Source: Thalassoglobus sp. JC818
Lineage (GTDB): Bacteria > Planctomycetota > Planctomycetia > Planctomycetales > Planctomycetaceae
NCBI RefSeq assembly: GCF_040717535.1
Contig: NZ_JBFEFI010000001.1
Coordinates: 1,116,001-1,180,000 of the forward strand
Direction of reading: 5' to 3'
Length of the DNA stretch: 64,000 nucleotides
The position numbers were made by a program, and so were the translations under genes. Below are positions 54,390-63,407 of the stretch, one piece after another. How positions within the stretch are numbered: the first letter of the stretch is position 1; the number at the start of each line of letters is the position of its first letter. Below the pieces are notes generated by a model, which saw only the letters and a list, made by a program, of their open reading frames with translations, did not search any database and was not told the origin of the DNA.

Positions 54390-56630
54390 ATGCCCAGTCG
54401 GCGGTCAAGTCTCTTGCCAACACTGCTCGCCACGTTCGCGTTGACGACGATTTCTCCACTCTTTGCACAGGATGAGGAACCACTTGCCGTTCCGGAGGGA
54501 GACCAGGTTCTGGCTTCGGAACCGACAACAGTCCCGGAACTCTTCGAAGGAGCTTTGCTGACCGTCAAACTGGCACGACCAGAACTCGCGAAGATTTATC
54601 TCGGTCGGATCTTACAACTCAACCCCGACGACAGCCAACTTCTCGCGCTGCGTGACAAAAACGGCATGAGCGCCCTGCTCAGCCTGGCTCGACTCGATCA
54701 GGTCAATCCGGAAGCGAGTGAATTGCTGTCCCGCGTGACGGAAGCTGCGAAAACTCAGGTTGGCAATCCTGAGTACGCAACGGATCTCATCAAGTTGCTG
54801 AATGGGACAGCCAGAGATCGCGATGAAGCAACCACACAACTTCAACTTCTCGGCCAGTACGCCGTTGCTCCACTTCTCAAGGCCATCGTCGACTCTCCCG
54901 AACAACGCGAGACCCTCGTCTTGACCCTCGCTCGATTGGGACAACCAGCCATCGACCCACTGGTCGGTGCTTTGCAATCGCCGATCGACGAAGTGAAGAC
55001 AACCGCAGCTCAAGTCTTGGGAGCAATTGGCGGAGAGGACGAAGTCATCTGGCTGCTGGAACCAGCCTTCTCTCCGAACTCACCTCCGGGCACTCAGGCA
55101 GTCGCTCGCAAAGCCATTGCCCGAATCCGATATAAGGATCCTTCGAAAACAAGCCGAGTGACTAGCTACGGAGCAGCAGAGAAGCTGCAAAAGACATCAC
55201 TCGACTACCTCGCCAACCAGTTTGACTGGCCGCCGAAATACGAAGAAATGAACGACATTCCAGTCTGGACCTGGAGCGATGACGAGCAAACCGTGGTCGA
55301 GAATGTGACCTCGCGACGCAACGCAAGCACTTACTTTGCCGAACGACTTGCTCGGGATTCTGCGGAATTGGCTCCCTCAAGCGACGAATCGGCCGAGTTG
55401 ATTCTCGCAGCGATGATGGTTCGCGACATTGAAGAAGCTGGCTGGGACCAACCGATTCCAACAGGTCCCGGAACTGCTCACGATATCGCCGTAGAAGCTG
55501 GCCCGGAGTTTTGCTCACAGGTTTTGAAACTCAGCCTCGACAATCAGATCGTTGGCTCAGCGCTATCTTCAGCTCATGCACTCGGTCTGAACGGATCTCG
55601 AAATCAACTCCGAGGAGCAACCTCACCGGCTATCGTCGAAGCACTCAACTCTGCTCATCCACGCGTTCAACTTGCTGCGGCGATTACGATTCTGCAATGG
55701 GAGCCGAACCAGTCGTTCCGCGGATCATCTCGCATTGTTCCAATTCTCGGTCGAGCCATTCAGTCGGATGATCGCCCTCAGAGTGTCGTGATTGACCCGA
55801 ATGGACAGCGGGGAACGACCACCGCTGCGATCTTCCAGGAACTCGGATATCGAGGATCAGTTGCCGAAACCGGACAGGAAGGATTTCGCATCGCTGCTGA
55901 ACGAGGCGACATCGAGCTTGGAATCGTGCATCCCAGCACAATTCGCTGGGGTCTGACGCAAACGCTGACCAACCTGCGTGCAGATGCACGAACACGTGAC
56001 CTGCCGTTGGTTGTTTATGGACCGCGATCCATTCGAAGCCGGTTCGATCTGTTGCAAGACGAGTTCCAAAACGTCGTCTACATCGACGAAGGAACTTCAC
56101 CTGTCGAAATCAACAAAGCACTGCAACCGGTTCTCGCTCAGATCAGCCCTCCACCGCTCACACCGGCTCAGCGATCGAATCAAATTCGTGAAGCGAGCTA
56201 TTGGCTGCGACGGATTGCCTCGACCGGGCTGTCCGACATCTTCGACCTCGCCCCCATCGAAGAAGAAATTCGACTCGCGACGAGCAATCCCGTCGCGGCG
56301 GATAATGCAGTCGTAGCATTGGGAGGAATTGGTCTACCAAGTGCTCAACTGCACCTGTTCGAGATTATGGAATCTCCGAACATGGACATGAAACTCCGTC
56401 AACAAGCTGGGTTTCAATTGGCCTTTCATGTGCAACGGTTTGGCAACCTGCTGAAGCCCGATGTTCTCCGTCGACTTCAGGCCTTGAGCGGAAACACCAA
56501 TGACGGAGATCTCGAAACCGCCATCGCCAGCGTGCTTGGATCGCTTCATCCAGATGAGCAACGATCGCGCAAGCTGATCCTTTCGACTCCGCCATCGACG
56601 CAACCAGTAACTGAACCAACGAAGCTTTAG
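54390..56630 (+). CDS. Exported HEAT-repeat protein with pseudo-receiver domain
   Basis: This is a 746-residue exported protein. The signal peptide is about 1-26 (ends SPLFAQD). Residues ~40-420 are helical, with HEAT repeats such as GQYAVAPLLKAIVDS and GQPAIDPLVGALQS. Residues ~465-590 read like a CheY-type receiver: VVIDPNGQRG (D469 at the first acidic site), ELGYRGSVAETGQEGFRIA, then IVHPST, where H514 replaces the phospho-Asp 45 residues later, and LRADARTRDLPLVVYG. The conserved Thr and Lys are also absent, so it cannot be a normal phospho-receiver. More HEAT repeats follow (NAVVALGGIGLPSA). Export of a receiver fold is unusual. Its function is unknown. Confidence 0.75.
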   Translation: MPSRRSSLLPTLLATFALTTISPLFAQDEEPLAVPEGDQVLASEPTTVPELFEGALLTVKLARPELAKIYLGRILQLNPDDSQLLALRDKNGMSALLSLARLDQVNPEASELLSRVTEAAKTQVGNPEYATDLIKLLNGTARDRDEATTQLQLLGQYAVAPLLKAIVDSPEQRETLVLTLARLGQPAIDPLVGALQSPIDEVKTTAAQVLGAIGGEDEVIWLLEPAFSPNSPPGTQAVARKAIARIRYKDPSKTSRVTSYGAAEKLQKTSLDYLANQFDWPPKYEEMNDIPVWTWSDDEQTVVENVTSRRNASTYFAERLARDSAELAPSSDESAELILAAMMVRDIEEAGWDQPIPTGPGTAHDIAVEAGPEFCSQVLKLSLDNQIVGSALSSAHALGLNGSRNQLRGATSPAIVEALNSAHPRVQLAAAITILQWEPNQSFRGSSRIVPILGRAIQSDDRPQSVVIDPNGQRGTTTAAIFQELGYRGSVAETGQEGFRIAAERGDIELGIVHPSTIRWGLTQTLTNLRADARTRDLPLVVYGPRSIRSRFDLLQDEFQNVVYIDEGTSPVEINKALQPVLAQISPPPLTPAQRSNQIREASYWLRRIASTGLSDIFDLAPIEEEIRLATSNPVAADNAVVALGGIGLPSAQLHLFEIMESPNMDMKLRQQAGFQLAFHVQRFGNLLKPDVLRRLQALSGNTNDGDLETAIASVLGSLHPDEQRSRKLILSTPPSTQPVTEPTKL

Positions 56631-56673
56631 ACCGAGACGGAGTGATTCGTTCCTCGCCGGAGCAAATGTCTCA

Positions 56674-57612
56674 CTAGCTTGAGGCAGCGATGAGTCCATC
56701 GAGGTGAATCTCGACAGATTCGGCGAGAGCTTGCGGCTGATATCCGCCTTCGAGGAGGCTGACGACTCGGCCACCACATTCAACGGCAGCCATTTCCGTG
56801 ACGATCTCTGTCAGTTCGCGGAAGTCCTCGGACGCGAGACCCAGCGAACCGACTGGATCGTCCATGTGGGCATCGAAACCGGCACTGATGAGCACCAATT
56901 CAGGCTTCGACTTCGAAACAGCACGCTCAACCATCTTTCGGAAAGCTTGGAAATAGGCCTCTCGAGGCGTTCCGAAAGCAAGCGGCACATTGAATGTCGT
57001 CCCCAGCCCGCTTCCGGTCCCGGTTTCTGTCTCCGCCCCGGTCCCCGGATAAAATGGATGGCGATGAATGGAACAGAACGTGACTGTTTCATCATCGTAG
57101 AAAATGTCCTGAGTCCCGTTTCCGTGATGAACATCCCAGTCGATGATCAGAATCCGGGACAACTCACACTGCGACTGTGCATAGCGGGCTGCGACGGCCA
57201 CGTTGTTCAGCAGACAAAATCCCATCGCGTGTTCAGGGACCGCGTGATGTCCTGGCGGTCGAATCAGACAGAGCGCGTTTGCTGCCTTACCGGAAACGAC
57301 ACGATCAACGGCATTGCAGGCAGCCCCGGCTGCAAGGAGCGCCGTCGGATAAGATTCGCGGCTCGCGACAGTGTCCGGATCGAGGCGACCTCCTCCATCC
57401 TGGCACGTTTTCTTGAGCTCATTGAGATAGTCCGCTCCGTGCACTTTCAGAACGAAGTCTTCGTCGACAGGCGTTGGGCTCTCGCTTTGGAAACTGTTCG
57501 CGTCGTGCTTCTTTCGAAGCATCTCATGCAGCACCGAAATGCGGACCGGGTTCTCTGGATGCGCTCCGGTGATGTGATTTTCGAATTGCTCAGACGTAAA
57601 AACTGATGTCAT
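56674..57612 (-). CDS. Histone-deacetylase-like amidohydrolase
   Basis: This is a 312-residue zinc-dependent deacetylase of the HDAC/acetoin-utilisation family. Hallmarks are HPENPVR near the N-terminus, RPPGHHAVPEHAMGFC with the catalytic His pair, DWDVHHGNGTQDIF with the zinc ligands Asp and His, SAGFDAHMDDP with the third ligand Asp, and SLLEGGY at the C-terminus. Bacterial members deacetylate small amines, polyamines or proteins, and the substrate here is unknown. A hairpin-capable repeat (CTCGCGAAAA / TTTTCGTGAG, one wobble, at about 57649-57675) lies in the 5' leader. It is convergent with the HEAT/pseudo-receiver gene. Confidence 0.92.
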   Translation of the reverse strand: MTSVFTSEQFENHITGAHPENPVRISVLHEMLRKKHDANSFQSESPTPVDEDFVLKVHGADYLNELKKTCQDGGGRLDPDTVASRESYPTALLAAGAACNAVDRVVSGKAANALCLIRPPGHHAVPEHAMGFCLLNNVAVAARYAQSQCELSRILIIDWDVHHGNGTQDIFYDDETVTFCSIHRHPFYPGTGAETETGTGSGLGTTFNVPLAFGTPREAYFQAFRKMVERAVSKSKPELVLISAGFDAHMDDPVGSLGLASEDFRELTEIVTEMAAVECGGRVVSLLEGGYQPQALAESVEIHLDGLIAASS

Positions 57613-57970
57613 CGTTCTCTTCTTCAGGGAGCCTTCTGGTCAGTCCGGCTCGCGAAAAAGGCACTTTTCGTGAGGCCGCTACATCGTCTATGAAACTCAC
57701 AACCGGTGTGACAGCTAGAAGCAATCCTATCGTCTCGACGTAAGCTCCGATCAGTAAAGAACAAACAACTTGACAACCGATTTTCGCCGATGCTAGTTTA
57801 AGATTGCGCGAGGAAGTGAACAGATCATTCTTCTCGACTCCATCCACATCTCTTGAAGAATTCCGATTTGAGACGACTGACATCGCTTCGAATGTGAAGT
57901 CATGTCGTGTACCATCTTCGCACCTAATCACGTTCGTTGATAGGTTCCGCATCGACGTGGGACAATTCAA
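57613..57970. other. Divergent spacer with HDAC leader hairpin and a promoter
   Basis: This 358-bp spacer lies between the leftward HDAC-like gene and the rightward HEAT operon. It contains the leader hairpin at about 57649-57675 and the promoter at 57770-57799. No gene is supported. Confidence 0.45.
57770..57799 (+). promoter_or_regulatory. Sigma-70-like promoter of the HEAT-STAS-LOG operon
   Basis: A perfect TTGACA (57770-57775) and TAGTTT (57794-57799) are separated by 18 nt. Transcription from here would give a leader of about 165 nt before the ATG at 57971. Confidence 0.5.
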
Positions 57971-59305
57971 ATGCAAATTTTTGGGGGAACCAGCGTGTTT
58001 CCACTGACTCGACAGAGTTATCAGTTCGTGACCGCCTGGCACGTCCTCGCCCTTTTTCTGTTCGGCGGGACGTCCATCGTCTTCGCCCAGAATGGTGAAC
58101 AGGACGCTGACGAAGAAGCAGTCGTCGAAGAGTTTGAACCGGATGACTGGACTCCTCCAGACTGGTGGATGGATCAGGTTGCTTCAGAGACCTTCCGTCG
58201 CCAGGAAAAGCTCAAGATCAACGGACTGAAGTCCAACAATCCGAATCGGCAACAGGTTGAGGGGCTGAAGAAGCTGGCCCACTATTACCTGTCTCTGCTC
58301 ACCTATCCTGAGAATCGGGCCAAGATCCCACGCGAAGTGACTCAGCGTTTTCTTTCTGAACTGCTCAGCACACTTAATCGAGCAGGCGGGCGAGCTGCTT
58401 TGATGGATGAAATCATTGAGAAGTCGAAAGACCTCATGAACCATCCGAGTGAACAAGTCCGAACGAATGTCGCGCTCCTTCTGATTCAACTCAGCATCGA
58501 ACCGTCAGACTTTCAGACCAAGACACCTGCCGTCCCGTACAATCCTGTTTACGAAGCTCTCCTTGAGATCTTGCAGGACTCCTCACAGATCCAGGAAGTT
58601 CGGATCGTCGCAGCGAACGGGCTGACTCGACTCTGTCGCGACGGGCAAAACGCCCCCAGCAGCACTGAGAGATCAGAAATTGCTGACGCACTCACATCAC
58701 AGCTTCAAGCCACTCCTCCTTCAGCAGACGAAGGAGTGGAATGGTATCGTCGACGAATGATTCAGGCTCTTGGTTTTGTTGGACGGATCGACAACGTCTC
58801 TGGGCAACCTGTCGTCATTGACGAACTGATGAGCGTGATTCGCAACAAGCAGGAGACCTGGGTGAACCGGGCAGAAGCCTGCCAGAGCATTACACAACTC
58901 CCCTACACTTCTTCCGTGAACGTCGAACTCATTACTCATGAGATCTGCCGATTCCTGGAAGCCATGGTTCGCAGCCAGGGGTTTTCGAAAGCTCCCTCTG
59001 CGAACTTGTGGATTCAGGCATTTTCCCGCGTGTATCTTGCCTTCCGACCTGCCACTCAAGCTGATGCGGAAATCCGCAACTATGGGCTGCTTTACCAGGT
59101 GAAGCGTCCCGGTCTCGGTGGTCAGGAAGCTTACGTCAGAGCCGCTTTTGAGAAGGCACTTCCAGTGCTCACTCCCGTTTTGACGAACGTCTCCGGAAAG
59201 CCAGCCTTGAGCAAATCGGCCTTCGACGCCTTTTCGACATGGGTCAGCAGCAATCCTCCGTCGAGCCGAAAACTGACAACTGGTGGTCAGGACATTCCTG
59301 AGTGA
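57971..59305 (+). CDS. Exported HEAT-repeat-like protein
   Basis: This is a 444-residue protein with a signal peptide (hydrophobic HVLALFLFGGTSIVFAQ) and an acidic, Trp-rich start to the mature part (DDWTPPDWWMDQVASE). The rest is almost entirely helical with HEAT-like pairs, e.g. PSEQVRTNVALLLIQLSIE and IQEVRIVAANGLTRLC. No enzyme motif is visible, so it is probably a binding scaffold. It is the first gene of an apparent operon with the STAS gene (65 bp later) and the LOG gene (42 bp after that). Family and function are unknown. Confidence 0.7.
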   Translation: MQIFGGTSVFPLTRQSYQFVTAWHVLALFLFGGTSIVFAQNGEQDADEEAVVEEFEPDDWTPPDWWMDQVASETFRRQEKLKINGLKSNNPNRQQVEGLKKLAHYYLSLLTYPENRAKIPREVTQRFLSELLSTLNRAGGRAALMDEIIEKSKDLMNHPSEQVRTNVALLLIQLSIEPSDFQTKTPAVPYNPVYEALLEILQDSSQIQEVRIVAANGLTRLCRDGQNAPSSTERSEIADALTSQLQATPPSADEGVEWYRRRMIQALGFVGRIDNVSGQPVVIDELMSVIRNKQETWVNRAEACQSITQLPYTSSVNVELITHEICRFLEAMVRSQGFSKAPSANLWIQAFSRVYLAFRPATQADAEIRNYGLLYQVKRPGLGGQEAYVRAAFEKALPVLTPVLTNVSGKPALSKSAFDAFSTWVSSNPPSSRKLTTGGQDIPE

Positions 59306-59370
59306 GTTTCCAACTCTGGTTTGTTAGAACTTCCAAGAAACGACGCATTTGTCCTGGATGGAATCACTGA

Positions 59371-59739
59371 ATGACATCTCCTGATCCAAGTGTGATCAAC
59401 ATCGAATGGCATGGCGATGCACTTGTAGTCATCGCATCCGGTGCAGTCGAAAATCTGAGTTGGGATATTGTCGAGCACGCTGCTGATATTGTGCTCGATC
59501 CAATCCGCCAACAAAAAGCCCCGCTGGTCGTTTTCGACATGACCCAGGTCAGCTACTTCGGCTCAGTCTTCATGGCCCTGTTGATCCGCTGTCATAAACT
59601 GGTGAAAACATCAGGCGGTGTCATGGTCCTGTGCGGAGTCCACAATCTGACTCGGGAACTTCTGCACATCACAGCTTTGGACACACTCTGGGCAATCTAC
59701 GATTCTCGCGAAGATGCGTTGGAAGCCATCGGCGCGTGA
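59371..59739 (+). CDS. STAS-domain anti-sigma-factor-antagonist-like protein
   Basis: This is a 122-residue single STAS domain like SpoIIAA/RsbV. The strand-loop-helix segment VVFDMTQVSYFGSVFMALL matches the family, with S65 at the position where SpoIIAA-type proteins are phosphorylated, although the usual preceding Asp is Gly. Such proteins release a sigma factor from an anti-sigma kinase, or act in other stress switches. No anti-sigma kinase or phosphatase is in the window, so the partner is elsewhere. It sits in the operon between the HEAT-like gene and the LOG gene. Confidence 0.88.
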   Translation: MTSPDPSVINIEWHGDALVVIASGAVENLSWDIVEHAADIVLDPIRQQKAPLVVFDMTQVSYFGSVFMALLIRCHKLVKTSGGVMVLCGVHNLTRELLHITALDTLWAIYDSREDALEAIGA

Positions 59740-59781
59740 GTTTCTTAAAGGAAAGGCCTCATTACTGAGGAAAATTGAGTC

Positions 59782-60846
59782 ATGGATGAACGTCAACGAG
59801 TTTCACCTCCGGATGTCTCGGAAGACTATCCGCTCGTCACAGAGCACGAGCGGAATACGACTCAAACCACGCGGCTGGTCGAAGAGATCAAGGAAACAGC
59901 GGACAAGTTTCTGCGCGACCAAGCGACTCGTGGTGATTTGAAAATTGTTTCGCGTGCTCTTCGCGAACTCCGTTACGCTTTCAAGGTCTTCACGCCTTAT
60001 CGCCGCATCCGAAAGGTCACAGTCTTCGGCTCAGCCCGAATGGCTCCAGAACATCCCGCCTATCAGGCATCGCTCGAATTCGGACGACGGATGGCCAAAG
60101 CTGGCTGGTATGTCGTCACCGGAGCGGGTGGCGGAATCATGGAAGGGGCACACGTCGGAGCTGGCAGAAAGATGTCGATGGGGCTCAACATCATGCTCCC
60201 CTTCGAGCAGGATGCGAACTACGTCATCTCGAACGATGAAAAGCTTGTGAACCTGAAGTACTTCTTCACGCGTAAACTCATGTTCGTGAAAGAAGTCCAC
60301 GCTGTCGCCCTCTTCCCCGGCGGTTTCGGGACACAAGACGAATGCTTTGAAACGCTCACGCTGGTGCAAACCGGAAAGCGTGACCTCATGCCAATCGTGT
60401 TGATCGACCCACCGGGCGGCCAATACTGGCCCGACTGGAAGGAGTTCATCAGCCGGCAGATGGAAGACCACGGTTTAATCTCCCCGGCCGATCACTCACT
60501 CTACAAAATCACAGACAGCGTCGACGAAGCCTTCGATGAGATCATGAGCTTCTATTGCGTGTATCACAGCATGCGATACGTCCGGGACAAACTTTATCTG
60601 CGGCTGCATTTCGAGCCAGGTCCCGAACTCATCGATCAACTCAACACCGAGTTTGCAGACATCATCGAAACGGGGAAGATCGAAAGCACCACCGCTCACG
60701 ATATGGAGAAAGACGAAGAGCACCTCGTCGACTTGCCGCGACTCGCTTTCCACTTCAATCGAAGAGATATCGGCCGACTCCGACAAATGGTCGACCGCAT
60801 TAACAACTCATTCGAACTCTGCAACGTTCACAAGACTGAATCGTAA
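59782..60846 (+). CDS. LOG-family (TIGR00730-like) nucleotide-binding protein
   Basis: This is a 354-residue member of the LOG/lysine-decarboxylase-like Rossmann family. The signature PGGFGTQDE (PGGxGTxxE) and the phosphate loop [15 protein letters not shown] are intact. LOG enzymes release cytokinin-type bases or cleave nucleotide 5'-monophosphates. This longer subgroup, with extra N-terminal (~90) and C-terminal (~80) helices, is common in bacteria and its substrate is not settled. GAGG lies 11 nt before the ATG. It is the last gene of the HEAT-STAS-LOG operon and convergent with htrA. Confidence 0.9.
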   Translation: MDERQRVSPPDVSEDYPLVTEHERNTTQTTRLVEEIKETADKFLRDQATRGDLKIVSRALRELRYAFKVFTPYRRIRKVTVFGSARMAPEHPAYQASLEFGRRMAKAGWYVVTGAGGGIMEGAHVGAGRKMSMGLNIMLPFEQDANYVISNDEKLVNLKYFFTRKLMFVKEVHAVALFPGGFGTQDECFETLTLVQTGKRDLMPIVLIDPPGGQYWPDWKEFISRQMEDHGLISPADHSLYKITDSVDEAFDEIMSFYCVYHSMRYVRDKLYLRLHFEPGPELIDQLNTEFADIIETGKIESTTAHDMEKDEEHLVDLPRLAFHFNRRDIGRLRQMVDRINNSFELCNVHKTES

Positions 60847-60972
60847 GAGCCGCTCGCATATCTCAACGACTGAGATGCTCGACTAATCGAAGAGTTTGCG
60901 ATCTTGGGATCAGAATCCAAGAAAACAGTCGTTCGTGTCGAGCAAGTTCTATTAAGCAATCGGCGCGTGTTG

Positions 60973-62385
60973 TTACTTTGGAGACCACATGACCAGTCGT
61001 GAAGTTGGTTCTCCATCGATGATGCGGCGGACTTTCAAGACGACTGGTCCGTCATCGATTCGGGAAACAGCGTGTTCGAATTCCTCGGGAGTCGTCACCT
61101 GTTTCCGTGCCACTTCTTCAATCACGTCGTACAGTTGAAGCGACGATTCATTCGAATTATCGGCAGCTTTGTCGCCGAGACTCACAACCAATAGCCCTCG
61201 CTGAGTGGAAACATAACCAAGCTGCGAAGCAAGTTGTGCGGTGAGTTGCTCGGTCTGGTAACTGGCGTTTTGATAAATCCGCTGACCAGCCGGAACTGGC
61301 ATTTGTGGAACAGCACCCTGACGCAAGTCGCGCTTCTCGGTCAGAATGACTGAGAGCGTGCGAGGCTGACCATTTCGCAGAATGACCATTCGCACCTGCT
61401 TATTCACTGGCGTCAGGCTGACGCGATTGATGAGGTCGTTCTCGTCCTGCACTTCGATCCCGTCGAAGTCGATAATCACATCATTAGCCCGCAAACCAGC
61501 AGTCGCGGCAGGTGTCGATTCCAAAACTCGAATGACTCGAGCGCCGGTAATTCGATCGAGAGATAATTCGCGGGCTTCTTCCAGCGTAAAGTCTTCATCC
61601 AACTCCACTCCGAGATATCCCCGGCGCACACGTCCGAATTCGAGCAACTGCGTCACGATGAACTGCACGAGGTTGCTGGGAATACTGAATCCGATTCCGT
61701 CGTTGCCGCCTCCTTGAGAAGCGATCGCGGTATTGATTCCGACAACTCGCCCATCAAGGTCAATGAGTGGCCCTCCGCTATTCCCCGGATTGATTGCAGC
61801 GTCAGTTTGAAGGAAGTCCTGATTGATCACTCTACGACCAGGCAGATCGAGAGATCGCCGCCCCTTGGCACTAATAATTCCCAGCGTGACCGATTGATCG
61901 AGACCAAACGGGCTGCCCATCGCCAGGACAAAGTGGCCAATATCAAGATTGTCGCTGTCACCCCATTGAGCGGGATTAATTCCAGTCTCACGGATTCGCA
62001 GAACCGCGAGATCGCTATCGGAATCTTCGATTTTCTCGTAAGGAGAGACGATCCGTCCATCAGAAAGCAGGACTCGAATATCTTGCAGCTCAGCATCTGC
62101 AACGACATGCCGATTCGTGACAATGAACGGTGTCTTGCTGCGCGGGCTGGTGATCAAGACACCGGAGCCGGTTTCCTCTGTCACAGAGTTCCGCAGTTCG
62201 CGTTCACTTTCAATGTGAACGACAGCTGGACTCGTCTGAGCAGCAACGCGAGCAACCTGCCGACCGGCGAAGTGCAGGACTTGCTGCAATTGTTCCTGCG
62301 TTGGTTGTTGAAGGTCTTCCTGGGCATCGAGCGGCCCTGAAATGATGAAGAGGCATAAACCCAGCAGGGTGACTCGTTTGATCAT
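60973..62385 (-). CDS. HtrA/DegP-type serine protease
   Basis: This is an envelope serine protease of about 470 residues. The signal peptide is MIKRVTLLGLCLFIISGPLDAQ, so the start is the ATG at 62385. The trypsin-like triad is intact: His in VTNRHVVAD, Asp in DSDLAVLRI, Ser in NPGNSGGPLID. One canonical PDZ domain follows (about 255-345, GYLGVELDE and on). The C-terminal ~110 residues look like a second, diverged PDZ (GYVSTQRGLLVVSLGDKAA). This matches DegP/DegQ-type organisation. It is probably co-transcribed from the dksA-like gene upstream (39-bp gap). I give no symbol because planctomycetes carry many paralogues. Confidence 0.93.
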   Translation of the reverse strand: MIKRVTLLGLCLFIISGPLDAQEDLQQPTQEQLQQVLHFAGRQVARVAAQTSPAVVHIESERELRNSVTEETGSGVLITSPRSKTPFIVTNRHVVADAELQDIRVLLSDGRIVSPYEKIEDSDSDLAVLRIRETGINPAQWGDSDNLDIGHFVLAMGSPFGLDQSVTLGIISAKGRRSLDLPGRRVINQDFLQTDAAINPGNSGGPLIDLDGRVVGINTAIASQGGGNDGIGFSIPSNLVQFIVTQLLEFGRVRRGYLGVELDEDFTLEEARELSLDRITGARVIRVLESTPAATAGLRANDVIIDFDGIEVQDENDLINRVSLTPVNKQVRMVILRNGQPRTLSVILTEKRDLRQGAVPQMPVPAGQRIYQNASYQTEQLTAQLASQLGYVSTQRGLLVVSLGDKAADNSNESSLQLYDVIEEVARKQVTTPEEFEHAVSRIDDGPVVLKVRRIIDGEPTSRLVMWSPK

Positions 62386-62424
62386 TTCGCAACCTGCGTT
62401 GAATCTACTCACTCGATGCTCACT

Positions 62425-62880
62425 CTAATCAGAGTCCATTCTGACGTCTCGAACGGTCAACTCTTGATCATTCTCTCGGGCCTGGTATTCCCAAGCGGAT
62501 TCCCAGTCCCCTTCGGAACCGTCCGAATTCGGACCGCCATTGATTTCTTGCTCTCGTTGACACTTGATGCAACACGAAGTGTGCGGGAGTGCTCTGAGTC
62601 GCGCGATCGGAATCGGCTTTTCACAGTACTCGCAAGTGCCGTAAGTGCCTTGCCGGATGGCCTCAATTGCCTTTTCGATGCGATTCAGTTCGCGGCTTTC
62701 GAAAGCTGCCAACTGAGTCCCCATTTCCTGCTCAGCATCTATGAGTGATAGATCACCAAGATCTCCGGGTCCAGACCTTTCCCCGGCTGAATCGAGTTGT
62801 TCCGCCACTTTTTGTTTGAGTTCTTTTCGCTGTTCAATCAAACGCTGGTGCAGTTTCAACAGTGCGTCTTTTCTCGCCAT
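62425..62880 (-). CDS. TraR/DksA-type zinc-finger protein
   Basis: This is a 151-residue protein with an N-terminal coiled coil and a C4 zinc finger, CEYCEKPIP...CCIKCQ (CxxC, then CxxC 18 residues later), as in DksA/TraR. The acidic residues at the coiled-coil tip (DLGDLSLIDAEQEM) correspond to the region that enters the RNA polymerase secondary channel, although the DxxDxA motif is not exact. The C-terminal tail (~30 residues) is acidic. It may modulate transcription with ppGpp or belong to the simpler DksA-like group of unknown role. AAAGG sits 6 nt before the ATG. It leads into htrA. Confidence 0.9.
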   Translation of the reverse strand: MARKDALLKLHQRLIEQRKELKQKVAEQLDSAGERSGPGDLGDLSLIDAEQEMGTQLAAFESRELNRIEKAIEAIRQGTYGTCEYCEKPIPIARLRALPHTSCCIKCQREQEINGGPNSDGSEGDWESAWEYQARENDQELTVRDVRMDSD

Positions 62881-63407
62881 TTCAAACCTTTCCCCGATAC
62901 ATGTTCAGACCTCAACGACCTCCCACTGCTGATTGGTCTGCTCTTGCGTCACTTGGTGACAAAATTGTACGTCTCGATGCGAAAAGACGAGGACAAATTC
63001 CACCACGTATCCGGAAAGCACGACTATTAAAGCAGTTATGAAAGGCAATAAAAATCCGGGAACACGTCACGGCTGACTGTACAGCGCACTTTACTCACCT
63101 CAACGGTACATTCGACCGCCGAACGGGACGAGATCCATCAATTCACTTTCGTCGTGGCGAGGTGACCGATTCCGCAGAAGCTGTGCGTCTCTCCGAATCG
63201 GATTTTCCGGAAGATTTCACCAATTCGGTGAGACTGGACCCGTCGCGCATTGCAAATGCCGCGCATCGAAGACTGTTTAGAAATCTGAACAGGTCGGACG
63301 TGTCGAGTTGTCGGCTTTCTGAAAGAACCGTTCTCATCACGCTTGTCGAGGAGAAGATGACGACGCGCCAGAGCGAATGCGCGTCGTTTCGAGAACGGGA
63401 GAACTCC
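62881..63407 (-). other. Intergenic region upstream of the dksA-like gene
   Basis: These 527 bp lie between the TPR gene, which ends at 63408, and the dksA-like gene, both on the minus strand. It holds the hairpin at 63328-63398 near the TPR gene's 3' end. A 106-codon plus-strand frame is not credible as protein. The dksA-like promoter should lie in the AT-rich part around 62950-63060, but I cannot fix its boxes. Confidence 0.4.
63328..63398 (-). terminator. Nested hairpin at the 3' end of the TPR gene
   Basis: The outer arms CCGTTCTC (63328-63335) and GAGAACGG (63391-63398) enclose a strong inner stem, ACGACGCGC (63360-63368) with GCGCGTCGT (63379-63387). It starts about 10 nt past the TPR stop on the minus strand. 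There is no T-tract after it, so it may stabilise or end the transcript by another route; I call it terminator-like only. Confidence 0.4.

Noticed and set aside
56704-57606. A 300-codon plus-strand frame
   Set aside because: It is the exact antisense of the HDAC-like gene, whose zinc-site motifs are intact.
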